From Brucellaceae bacterium (GTDB lineage Bacteria > Pseudomonadota > Alphaproteobacteria > Rhizobiales > Rhizobiaceae), in contig JACKJW010000011.1 in NCBI GenBank assembly GCA_020637755.1, positions 1-64,000 of the forward strand: a DNA stretch of 64,000 nucleotides, read 5' to 3'. Each line of letters starts with the position of its first letter. The stretch's first letter is position 1. Made by a program: the position numbers and the translations under genes. The notes beneath the pieces are model-generated. The model was not told the origin of the DNA. It did not search any database and worked only from the letters and a program-made list of their open reading frames with translations. This document shows, one piece after another, positions 8,462 to 16,700 of the stretch.

Positions 8462-9702
8462 CCCAGACCGCCGCAGTTCCGGGCCGCCGCGTCGCCAAGG
8501 GCTTCGTGCTGGCCACCATCGTCATCAACATGCTCGGCGTGGGGCTGGCCTGGCCGGTCCTGCCCAAGATCATCCAGCACATGGGTGGAGGCGATGTCTC
8601 CGGCGCCGCCTTCACCTACGGTGTGCTGGCCGGTGGCTTCGCGCTGGCACAATTCTTCTTCCAGCCGCTGACCGGCGTGCTCTCCGACCGTTTCGGCCGC
8701 AAGCCCATCCTGCTTGCCGCGCTGGCGGGCGCAGGAGCGGATTTCGCCCTTGTCGCCTGGGCACCCTCGCTGATCTGGGTGGCGGCGGCCCGCATCCTCG
8801 GCGGCATCTTCGCCTCCACCAACGCCACCGCCAACGCCTATATGGCCGACATTTCCGAGCCGGAGGACCGCTCGCGCAATTTCGGCCTCGTCGGTGCAGC
8901 CTTCGGTTTCGGCTTCATCGCAGGCCCCCTGATTGGCGGCGTGCTGGGCGGCATCGACCTGCGCCTGCCCTTCCTGTTTGCGGCCGGGCTGGCGGCGCTC
9001 AACTTCACTTTCGGCCTCTTCTTCCTGCCGGAATCGCTCGCACCCGAAGACCGCAAGCCGTTTTCGCCATCCAATGCCAATCCCTTCGGCGCGCTCGCTC
9101 GTCTCACCCGCCTTCCCGGTCTTGCGCCCCTGATGCTGTCACTTTTTCTCGTTGCCGTCGCCCAGCGCGGGCTTGAAGCCACCTGGGTGCTCTTTCTCGA
9201 TTTCCGCTTCGGATGGGGCGTGCGCGAGGCCTCCTTCTCGCTGGCATTCGTCGGCATCATGTTCGTAATTGTGCAGGGCGGGCTTGTCGGCCCGGTCGTC
9301 GCCCGCTTCGGCGAATGGCGCACCGTATGGGCCGGTTTCCTGCTCTCCGCGGTCTCGCTGGCAGCCTACGGCTTGGCCACGCAAGGCTGGATGGTGTTTC
9401 CACTGATCGCCTTTCACATCCTGGGCGATGCCCTTGCCCTGCCTGCGCTCACCGCCATTTGCTCGAAGGCGGCACCACGCAACGAACAGGGTCTCGTGCA
9501 GGGCACGCTTGGCGCGGTCAATTCGCTCGCGATCGTCGCCGGTCCCTTCTCGGCCTCAATGGTGCTGGGTTTTGTGACCGCAAGCGGCACGCCGCTTCCG
9601 GTCCCCGGTGCCTGGTTCATGATCTCTGCCGTCTTCTTTCTCGCCGGTGCCATGATCGTTCGGCGAAAGACCCCGAAGCTTCACAAAACCGTCACATCAT
9701 GA
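8407..9702 (+). CDS. MFS transporter, TetA-like (12 TM)
   Basis: A hydrophobic protein of up to 431 residues with the MFS motif A GVLSDRFGRKPILL between TM2 and TM3 and about 12 predicted helices. The family includes TetA-type drug/proton antiporters; the substrate here is unknown. The start is uncertain. The only ATG (8407) lies 54 bases inside gpt and gives a poor N-terminus. A CTG at 8458, overlapping the gpt stop, would give about 414 residues starting just before TM1. Proximity to gpt reflects operon packing rather than shared function. Confidence 0.85.
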   Translation: MGYGLHLSAADFRGAQGLTQTAAVPGRRVAKGFVLATIVINMLGVGLAWPVLPKIIQHMGGGDVSGAAFTYGVLAGGFALAQFFFQPLTGVLSDRFGRKPILLAALAGAGADFALVAWAPSLIWVAAARILGGIFASTNATANAYMADISEPEDRSRNFGLVGAAFGFGFIAGPLIGGVLGGIDLRLPFLFAAGLAALNFTFGLFFLPESLAPEDRKPFSPSNANPFGALARLTRLPGLAPLMLSLFLVAVAQRGLEATWVLFLDFRFGWGVREASFSLAFVGIMFVIVQGGLVGPVVARFGEWRTVWAGFLLSAVSLAAYGLATQGWMVFPLIAFHILGDALALPALTAICSKAAPRNEQGLVQGTLGAVNSLAIVAGPFSASMVLGFVTASGTPLPVPGAWFMISAVFFLAGAMIVRRKTPKLHKTVTS

Positions 9703-9775
9703 ACCCCGGAATCATGTTAGAAGCCTTGCTTTGCGGCGTTCGGGCCGCATGTGAGGATGACGACCTGCAGGGCCG

Positions 9776-10264
9776 ATGCTGACACCGCAAACGAAAGCCA
9801 AGCTCCTTCAACGGGTGCGCCGGGCCATGGGCGCGCCGGAGCCTGCCTTGCAGGCGGCCCTTCTGCCCTGGCGCAAATCCTCGCGCGGCATCGAGATCAT
9901 GCTGGTCACCAGCCGGGGCACCGGCCGATGGATCCTGCCGAAGGGTTGGCCGGAGCACGGCGAGAGCCTGCGTGAATCCGCCATGCGCGAAGCCCTTGAG
10001 GAAGCCGGCGTGGAAGGCAACGCTGCCGACACCGCGCTCGGCAGCTATTTCTACGACAAGGTCCTGGCGTCAGGCCTCCGGCGGCGCTGCGAGGTTCGCG
10101 TCTTTGCCATGCAGGTCAAGGACCAGCGCAAGAATTGGCCGGAACGCGGCGAACGTGAACGCAAGTGGTTTTCTCCGCAGGAAGCAGCCGCCCTTGTGAT
10201 GGAACCGGATCTCGCGGAGCTGATTGCTGATTTCCGTGGAAAACACCGGAAAACAGCGGCCTAG
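9776..10264 (+). CDS. Nudix hydrolase
   Basis: The 162-residue protein contains a complete Nudix box at residues 57-79 (G57, E63, R71-E72, E75-E76, G78), the magnesium-binding catalytic helix that cleaves nucleoside diphosphates linked to another moiety. RWILPKGW before the box and a KWF segment near the C-terminus resemble the DIPP/MutT-like branch that degrades diphosphoinositol or diadenosine polyphosphates. The exact substrate cannot be assigned. It sits between the MFS gene and the pit gene; the latter has its own promoter region. Confidence 0.9.
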   Translation: MLTPQTKAKLLQRVRRAMGAPEPALQAALLPWRKSSRGIEIMLVTSRGTGRWILPKGWPEHGESLRESAMREALEEAGVEGNAADTALGSYFYDKVLASGLRRRCEVRVFAMQVKDQRKNWPERGERERKWFSPQEAAALVMEPDLAELIADFRGKHRKTAA

Positions 10265-10269
10265 AAACC

Positions 10270-10292
10270 TGTTTGTGACAGTTTTGTGACAA
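10270..10292. promoter_or_regulatory. tandem Pho box (PhoB site) upstream of pit
   Basis: Two direct repeats 11 bp apart, TTTGTGACAG and TTTTGTGACAA, read on the other strand as (C/T)TGTCACAAA units. They match the PhoB box pattern CTGTCAT-N4-CTGTCAT with C for T at the seventh position. The site lies 38 bp before the first pit ATG. In Sinorhizobium meliloti the pit system is repressed by PhoB under phosphate starvation, so repression is the likely outcome here. The orientation is opposite to transcription. Confidence 0.65.
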
Positions 10293-10329
10293 TTCCCTTG
10301 CCGCGCCTGCCCGCGCGGGCTATGCGCCC

Positions 10330-11913
10330 ATGACCGCCAGCAACCGACCGGGGCAAGCCATGGCCGCTGACAAGCCGCAACTCAAGAAAGTCACTCTCGA
10401 CAAGGACCTCGGCAAGATTTCCGAAATGGAAGTCGCCACCGTGTCGCTTTCCCGTGGCCTTGTTGCACCCGGCGTCGCGCTGGCCTTCCTCGCGCTGTCT
10501 GCGGCATTCGCAGGCGTCTATGTCGGCTCGGAACCGAGTGCGCTCCTCATCATCGCTGCCGCCGCCATCGGCGCCTACATGGCGCTGAACATCGGCGCCA
10601 ATGACGTGGCCAACAATGTCGGCCCGGCCGTCGGCTCCAAGGCGCTGACCATGGGTGGCGCGCTCGTCATTGCCGCCATCTGCGAAAGCGCCGGCGCGCT
10701 GATCGCCGGCGGCGACGTGGTCGGCACCATCTCCAAGGGCATCATCGATCCGGCAACCGTCTCTGATCCCGGCATCTTCATTGCCGCCATGATGGCCGCG
10801 CTGATCTCCTCGGCGCTCTGGGTCAACCTCGCCACCTGGATCGGCGCGCCGGTCTCCACCACCCACTCCGTGGTCGGCGGCGTCATGGGGGCAGGCATTG
10901 CGGCAGCGGGCTTCTCGGCGGTCAACTGGCCCACCATGGGCAGCATCGCGGCCAGTTGGGTCATCTCGCCGCTGCTGGGCGGCGTCATTGCCGCTGGTTT
11001 TCTCGCCTTCATCAAGTCCTTCATCATCTACCAGGACGACAAGATCGCCGCCGCGCGGCGCTGGGTGCCGGTGCTGATCGCCATCATGGCGGGCGCCTTT
11101 GCCGCCTATCTGGCCATGAAGGGCGTGAAGCACATCGTGAAGCTCTCCGGAGGTGCCATCACCTTCCTCGGCATCGCGGTCGCCATCATGACCTGGGTTG
11201 TCACATCGCCCATGATCCGCCGCCAGTCGGAAGGCATGGAGAACCGCAACCAGTCGCTGCGCAAGCTCTTCCACATTCCGTTGATCTTCTCCGCCGCCCT
11301 GCTCTCCTTCGCCCACGGCGCCAATGACGTCGCCAACGCTGTCGGCCCGCTCGCCGCCATCGTGCACACGGCGGAAGTGGGCGACGTGGTGGCCAAGGTC
11401 GGCATCCCGATCTGGGTCATGGTCATCGGCGCCATCGGCATCTCCGTCGGCCTGCTGCTGTTCGGGCCCAAGCTCATCAAGATGGTCGGCGAGCAGATCA
11501 CCAAGCTCAACCCGCTGCGCGCCTATTGCGTGGCGCTCTCCGCCGCCATCACCGTCATCGTTGCATCATGGCTCGGCCTGCCGGTCTCCTCCACCCACAT
11601 CGCGGTGGGCGCGGTCTTCGGTGTCGGCTTCTTCCGCGAATGGTACACGGCCAAATCGAAGCGCCGCCGCGCCTATCTGGAGCGCAAATATGGCAAGCTG
11701 CGCGAACAGATGGCCGCCAATCCCGTGGAAAAAGCGTGGGAAGCTGCCGGGGACGACAATGGCGAGGCGCCCGTTTCCAGCGATGAAGTGGCCCGCCGGC
11801 GCCTCGTTCGCCGCACCCACTTCACCACCATCATCGCGGCCTGGATCATCACCGTTCCGGCTGCCGCGATACTGGCCGCGCTGACCTATGGCTTGCTGCG
11901 CCTGTTTGCGTGA
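10330..11913 (+). CDS. pit: inorganic phosphate transporter, Pit family
   Basis: The protein of up to 527 residues is a low-affinity, proton-coupled phosphate transporter of the inner membrane. Both halves carry the PiT signature: GANDVANNVGPAVGS near residue 91 and HGANDVANAVGPLAAI near residue 332. Each is followed by a conserved SSTHS/SSTHI re-entrant motif (TTHSVVGG and SSTHIAVGA). A cytoplasmic loop in the middle and a charged segment near residues 440-500 precede the last helix. A start at 10360 (MAADKPQLKK) is a good alternative, with GGGGCAAG upstream. No PhoU-like (DUF47) partner gene is adjacent, unlike the rhizobial orfA-pit operon. Confidence 0.93.
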   Translation: MTASNRPGQAMAADKPQLKKVTLDKDLGKISEMEVATVSLSRGLVAPGVALAFLALSAAFAGVYVGSEPSALLIIAAAAIGAYMALNIGANDVANNVGPAVGSKALTMGGALVIAAICESAGALIAGGDVVGTISKGIIDPATVSDPGIFIAAMMAALISSALWVNLATWIGAPVSTTHSVVGGVMGAGIAAAGFSAVNWPTMGSIAASWVISPLLGGVIAAGFLAFIKSFIIYQDDKIAAARRWVPVLIAIMAGAFAAYLAMKGVKHIVKLSGGAITFLGIAVAIMTWVVTSPMIRRQSEGMENRNQSLRKLFHIPLIFSAALLSFAHGANDVANAVGPLAAIVHTAEVGDVVAKVGIPIWVMVIGAIGISVGLLLFGPKLIKMVGEQITKLNPLRAYCVALSAAITVIVASWLGLPVSSTHIAVGAVFGVGFFREWYTAKSKRRRAYLERKYGKLREQMAANPVEKAWEAAGDDNGEAPVSSDEVARRRLVRRTHFTTIIAAWIITVPAAAILAALTYGLLRLFA

Positions 11914-11953
11914 GGCGAACGGGCCATACCTTCCGTGATCCGCATCGGCGGCC

Positions 11954-12655
11954 TCAAGCGTGGTGATGGTCCTCGTGTCCATGGTGCTCATGTCCATGAT
12001 GTTCATGCCTATGGATTTCATGGCCATGGTGCGCTTCCCCACGCCGTTCGGCGAGCGCCTGACGCAGGATCTGCCAGGCCGATGACAGGAACAGCCCCGA
12101 CATGATCGCCGCGACAATCAGGTCGGGCCAGCCGGTGGCCGTACCCCAGACACCGAGCGCGGCGATCATCACGGCGACATTGCCGATGGCATCGTTGCGC
12201 GAGCAGAGCCAGACCGAGCGCACATTGGCATCACCATCCTTGTAATCCATCAGCAGGATCACGCTCGCCACGTTGGCCGCCAGCGCCATGACGCCGATCA
12301 CGCCCATCACAGGGGCATCGGGAACGCCTCCCGCATAAAGCTTCCAGAGTGTCGATCCGGCCACCCAAAGCCCCATCAGGAACAGGCTGAGGCCCTTGGC
12401 AAGCGCCGCGGTCGCGCGCACCTTCAGGCTTGCGCCCAGCACCGCCAGCGAGATGCCATAGGTCAGGCTGTCACCCAGGAAATCCAGCGCATCCGCCTGT
12501 AATGCCTGGCTGCGCGCCAGATGGCCGGCGGCCATTTCAACGATGAACATCACCGCATTGATGGCGATGACTGCCCACAACCGGCGGCGATAGGCCGCAT
12601 CCATGCCGTCGAAGACAGCCGCGCCGTGGTCGTGATGATGGTGTCCGGCACCCAT
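11954..12655 (-). CDS. cation diffusion facilitator transporter, short form with His-rich ends
   Basis: A 233-residue inner-membrane exporter of divalent metals, powered by proton exchange. The metal site is formed by D58 and D62 in DALDFLGD (TM2) and by N154-D155/N159 in SRNDAIGN (TM5). Both termini are histidine rich (HHHHDH at the start and many HH/HE pairs in the last 25 residues), likely for metal capture. The usual cytoplasmic C-terminal domain of about 80 residues is missing, giving a CDF core only. It is divergent from a MerR regulator 67 bp away, which probably senses the same metal (Zn, Co, Cd or Pb). Confidence 0.9.
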   Translation of the reverse strand: MGAGHHHHDHGAAVFDGMDAAYRRRLWAVIAINAVMFIVEMAAGHLARSQALQADALDFLGDSLTYGISLAVLGASLKVRATAALAKGLSLFLMGLWVAGSTLWKLYAGGVPDAPVMGVIGVMALAANVASVILLMDYKDGDANVRSVWLCSRNDAIGNVAVMIAALGVWGTATGWPDLIVAAIMSGLFLSSAWQILRQALAERRGEAHHGHEIHRHEHHGHEHHGHEDHHHA

Positions 12656-12722
12656 GATGGTCTCCTTGATTCACTGTCGCAGCCATCCTAATTTCTCTAG
12701 TCGCTATAGCTACAAGGGAAAA

Positions 12723-13139
12723 ATGCCGATGATGTCGATCGGGGACATGGCGCGCGAAACCGGGGTGAAGGTTCCGACCATCCGCTATTACGAGCAGATC
12801 GGCCTGCTGCCCGATCCCGGCCGCACGCAAGGCAACCAGCGCCGCTACGGTGCGGCTGAACGCGACCGCCTCGCCTTCATCCGCCACGCGAGGGATTTGG
12901 GCTTCTCCATTGAATCGATTCGCGATCTGGTCGCGCTGTCCGGCAATCCCGGTGCGCCCTGCACCGATGCCGACCGCATCGCTGGCGCCCAACTGGACGA
13001 TGTGCGCGCCCGCATCGCCCGCCTTCAGGCGCTGGAGCGCGAACTGGCCCGCATTGCGGCCTGCAACGGCGAGCATGCCGGCACATGCCGTGTGCTGCAG
13101 GCCCTGTCCGACCACGGTCTGTGCAACGGCGACCATTGA
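12723..13139 (+). CDS. MerR family metal-responsive transcriptional regulator
   Basis: The 138-residue protein has the N-terminal winged-helix MSIGDMARETGVKVPTIRYYEQIGLLP of the MerR family, a dimerisation coiled coil (about residues 82-115) and C-terminal cysteines. These lie in PCTDAD, AACNGEHAGTC and HGLC, an arrangement like ZntR/CadR/PbrR sensors. Start at 12723 follows AAGGGA; an in-frame ATG at 12654 would run through the promoter. Activation of the divergent CDF exporter by DNA distortion in the 67-bp intergenic region is the expected mechanism. Confidence 0.9.
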   Translation: MPMMSIGDMARETGVKVPTIRYYEQIGLLPDPGRTQGNQRRYGAAERDRLAFIRHARDLGFSIESIRDLVALSGNPGAPCTDADRIAGAQLDDVRARIARLQALERELARIAACNGEHAGTCRVLQALSDHGLCNGDH

Positions 13140-13189
13140 TCGCCGCCCTGCCCGTCCCGCCTGCCAGGCCTCCGCCGCCACTCTCCCCG

Positions 13190-13198
13190 TTATCCACA
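13190..13198 (+). promoter_or_regulatory. consensus DnaA box upstream of nrdJ
   Basis: TTATCCACA matches the DnaA R-box consensus exactly. It lies about 265 bp before the NrdR-like box. A single perfect 9-mer can occur by chance, but ribonucleotide reductase promoters are known DnaA targets in Escherichia coli (nrdAB). Confidence 0.45.
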
Positions 13199-13454
13199 TT
13201 GTGAACACACCAGATGTTGTGTCACAAAACTTTCCGGAAACGAGTGCTTGACGGTTTCAGGCGAGTCGCCTTTTATGACTTTCGTCAAGAGTTTGGGGGC
13301 GTTGCCGGGCCGTTTCGGCGCCGGCTTTTTCCGGAAACAATTCGGGCATTTGGCTGGGAAATGGACGTTTTCCACGACCGGCGAAGCCGTGCCCGGCCCT
13401 TTGTTCCGGCACCCTTCACTTTTTTGCGTTTCCGCCTGTGTAAATGTCTCGTTA

Positions 13455-13470
13455 ACCCTATATTTAGTGT
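13455..13470. promoter_or_regulatory. NrdR box
   Basis: ACCCTATATTTAGTGT agrees at 14 of 16 positions with the NrdR box consensus (ACACTATATATAGTGT-like). A weak partner (13488-13503) lies about three helical turns downstream, the usual paired arrangement. It sits in the AT-rich stretch that most resembles the promoter. NrdR represses reductase genes when dATP is plentiful. Confidence 0.6.
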
Positions 13471-13543
13471 TTACGGCGCATACTGGCACAAGATACGGTG
13501 CGCTCCTCATTCCAGAGGAATCGCCGCCGTAACCGGTGCCGGG

Positions 13544-13591
13544 GGTCGGGCAAGCCTTCGCGGGACATTGTTTCCCGCTTTTTGCCCGACC
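13544..13591 (+). other. large stem-loop in the nrdJ 5' leader
   Basis: GGTCGGGCAA (13544-13553) pairs perfectly with TTGCCCGACC (13582-13591). Inside, GCGGGA pairs with TCCCGC around a short loop, giving two stacked helices with a small internal loop. It is not followed by a T-tract and lies 150 bases before the start codon, so it is a leader structure rather than a terminator. The conserved boxes of cobalamin riboswitches were not found. Confidence 0.5.
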
Positions 13592-13740
13592 GGCCGAGCC
13601 GGAACCGGCGTGATCGGCAGGGACGCAAGCGCCCCTGGCGGGGGACTTCAGGGCGCGGCCTGCGCCGAACCGGTGAGAGGACCGGCGCGGCGGCCACAGG
13701 GCCACAACATGTAGAGATCGGACGAAGGGGACCAACCAAG

Positions 13741-16700
13741 ATGCGCATCGAACGCAAGTTCACCACGGCAGAGACCGGTGCTTACGGCACCATCGAATTT
13801 CGCAAGGCCACCAGCGAAATCCGCAATCCGGACGGCTCCATCGTCTTCCGGCTGGAGAACATCGATGTGCCGGCGCGCTGCTCGCAGGTCGCTGCCGACA
13901 TCCTGGCCCAGAAATACTTCCGCAAGGCCGGTGTGCCCGCCCGCCTGAAGAAGGTCGAGGAAAACGACGTCCCCTCCTTCCTGTGGCGTTCGGTGGCCGA
14001 TGAGGCCGCGCTCGCCAAGCTGCCCGAGGACGAGCGCTACGGCTCGGAGACCGATGCCCGCCAGGTCTTCACCCGCCTTGCCGGCACCTGGACCTATTGG
14101 GGCTGGAAGGGCGGCTACTTCGCCTCGGAAGACGACGCTGCCGCCTTCATGGACGAGCTTTCCTACATGCTGGCCAACCAGATGGTGGCACCCAACTCCC
14201 CGCAATGGTTCAACACCGGCCTGCACTGGGCCTATGGCATTGACGGTCCCGGCCAGGGCCACTTCTATGTCGATCCCTTCACCGGCAAGCTGACCTCGTC
14301 CAAGTCGGCCTATGAGCATCCCCAGCCGCACGCCTGCTTCATCCAGTCCGTCGGTGACGACCTCGTCAACGAAGGCGGCATCATGGACCTGTGGGTGCGC
14401 GAGGCCCGCCTGTTCAAGTACGGCTCCGGCACCGGCTCCAACTTCTCCCACCTGCGCGGCGAAGGCGAAAAGCTGTCAGGCGGCGGCAAGTCTTCCGGTC
14501 TGATGAGCTTCCTGAAGATCGGCGACCGCGCCGCAGGTGCCATCAAGTCCGGCGGCACCACGCGCCGCGCCGCAAAAATGGTCGTCGTTGATGCCGACCA
14601 CCCGGATATCGAATCCTATATCGACTGGAAGGTGAACGAAGAGCAGAAGGTGGCCGCCCTCGTCACCGGCTCCAAGATCGTCCGCCAGCACCTGACCGCC
14701 ATCATGAAGGCCTGCGTCAACTGCGAAGGCCATGATGACGATTGCTTCGACCCCAAGATCAACACCGCGCTGAAGCGCGAGATCAAGGCGGCCAAGAAGA
14801 ACCAGGTTCCGGAAAACTACATCAAGCGCGTCATCCAGTTCGCGCGCCAGGGCTATACCTCCATCGAGTTCAAGACCTACGACACCGACTGGGATTCCGA
14901 GGCCTACCTCACCGTGTCCGGCCAGAATTCCAACAACTCGGTCTCGCTGAAGGATGATTTCCTGCGCGCGGTCGAGAATGACGGCGACTGGAACCTGATC
15001 CGCCGCATCGACGGCAAGGTGCACAAGACGCTCAAGGCCCGCGACCTGTGGGAGAAGATCGGCCACGCCGCCTGGGCATCCGCCGATCCGGGCCTGCACT
15101 TCAACACCACCATGAACGACTGGCACACCTGCAAGGCGGCCGGCGACATCCGCGCGTCCAACCCCTGCTCGGAATACATGTTCCTGGACGACACGGCCTG
15201 CAACCTGGCCTCGCTGAACCTGCTGCAGTTCAAGAACGCCGAGACCGCGCGCATCGACATCGCGGCCTACGAACATGCCGTGCGCCTGTGGACCGTCGTG
15301 CTGGAAATCTCCGTCATGATGGCGCAGTTCCCGTCGAAGCAGATCGCGAAACTCTCCTACGAGTACCGCACGCTCGGCCTCGGCTTTGCCAACATCGGCG
15401 GCCTGCTGATGACATCCGGCATCCCCTATGATTCCGCCGAGGGCCGCGCCATTTGCGGTGCGCTCAGCGCCATCATGACCGGCGTGTCTTACGCAACATC
15501 GGCCGAAATGGCCGGTGAGCTGGGCGCCTTCCCGGATTACAAGCGCAATGCGGACCACATGCTGCGCGTCATCCGCAACCACCGCCGCGCCGCCCATGGC
15601 CTGGGCGAAGGCTATGAGGGCCTCGCCGTCAACCCGGTGCCGCTGGACCACGCCGCCTGCCCCGATGCCGCTCTGGTGGAACACGCCACAAAAGCCTGGG
15701 ACCGCGCGCTGGAACTCGGCGAGAAGCACGGCTACCGCAATGCGCAGGCCACCGTCGTCGCCCCCACCGGCACGATCGGCCTTGTGATGGACTGCGACAC
15801 GACCGGCATCGAGCCGGACTTTGCACTGGTGAAATTCAAGAAGCTCGCCGGCGGCGGCTACTTCAAGATCATCAACCGCGCCGTTCCGGAGGCGCTGCGC
15901 ACGCTGGGCTACACCGAATCCCAGATCGCCGAAATCGAGGCTTACGCCGTCGGCCATGGCAACCTGAACCAGGCGCCGGGCGTCAACCCGTCCACCCTTC
16001 GCGCCAAGGGCTTCACCGACGAGAAGATCGAGGCCGTCAACGCAGCCTGCAAGAGCGCCTTCGACATCAAGTTCGTGTTCAACAAGTGGACGCTGGGCGA
16101 GGATTTCTGCAAGGACGTGCTGAAGCTGACCGACGAGCAGCTGAACGACATGGCCTTCGAGATGCTCCCGGCGCTGGGCTTTGCCCGCAAGGACATCGAG
16201 GCCGCCAACATCCACGTCTGCGGTGCCATGACGCTGGAAGGCGCGCCGATGCTGAAGGCGGAACACCTGCCCGTCTTCGATTGCGCCAATCCCTGCGGCA
16301 AGATCGGCAAGCGCTACCTGTCGGTCGACAGCCACATCCTGATGATGGCCGCCGCCCAGCCCTTCATCTCGGGCGCGATCTCCAAAACGATCAACATGCC
16401 CAACGATGCCACGGTGGACGATTGCAAGTCGGCCTACATGCTGTCGTGGAAGCTGGCGCTGAAGGCCAACGCGCTCTACCGCGACGGCTCGAAACTGTCG
16501 CAGCCGCTCAATGCCTCGCTCATCTCGGATGAAGAGGACGAGGACGACGCGCTGGAAGCCATCGTGGAGGCCCCCAAGGCCGCCGCTGCCGCTGCCATCT
16601 CGGAAAAGATCGTCGAGCGCATCATCGAAAAGGTGACGCGCGAGCGCGAGAAGCTGCCGAACCGCCGCAAGGGCTACACCCAGAAGGCAATCGTGGGTGG

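Larger units (their letters stand above)
13140..13740 (+). other. 600-bp nrdJ upstream/leader region
   Basis: No convincing gene is present. In order the region holds a perfect DnaA box, an inverted repeat (ACACA/TGTGT, 13205-13222), an AT-rich promoter stretch around 13440-13475 with an NrdR-like box, and a strong hairpin in the presumed 5' leader (13544-13591). The last 60 bases lead to an AAGGGGA ribosome-binding site. An apparent in-frame extension of nrdJ from 13498 is arginine/proline rich and not conserved in the family. Confidence 0.6.

Noticed and set aside
13498..13740. 81-codon N-terminal extension of nrdJ
   Set aside because: Arginine/proline-rich, no ribosome site, contains the leader hairpin; NrdJ homologues start at 13741.
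13500..13740. Cobalamin riboswitch before nrdJ
   Set aside because: The leader is structured but the conserved B12 box and its neighbouring motifs were not found.
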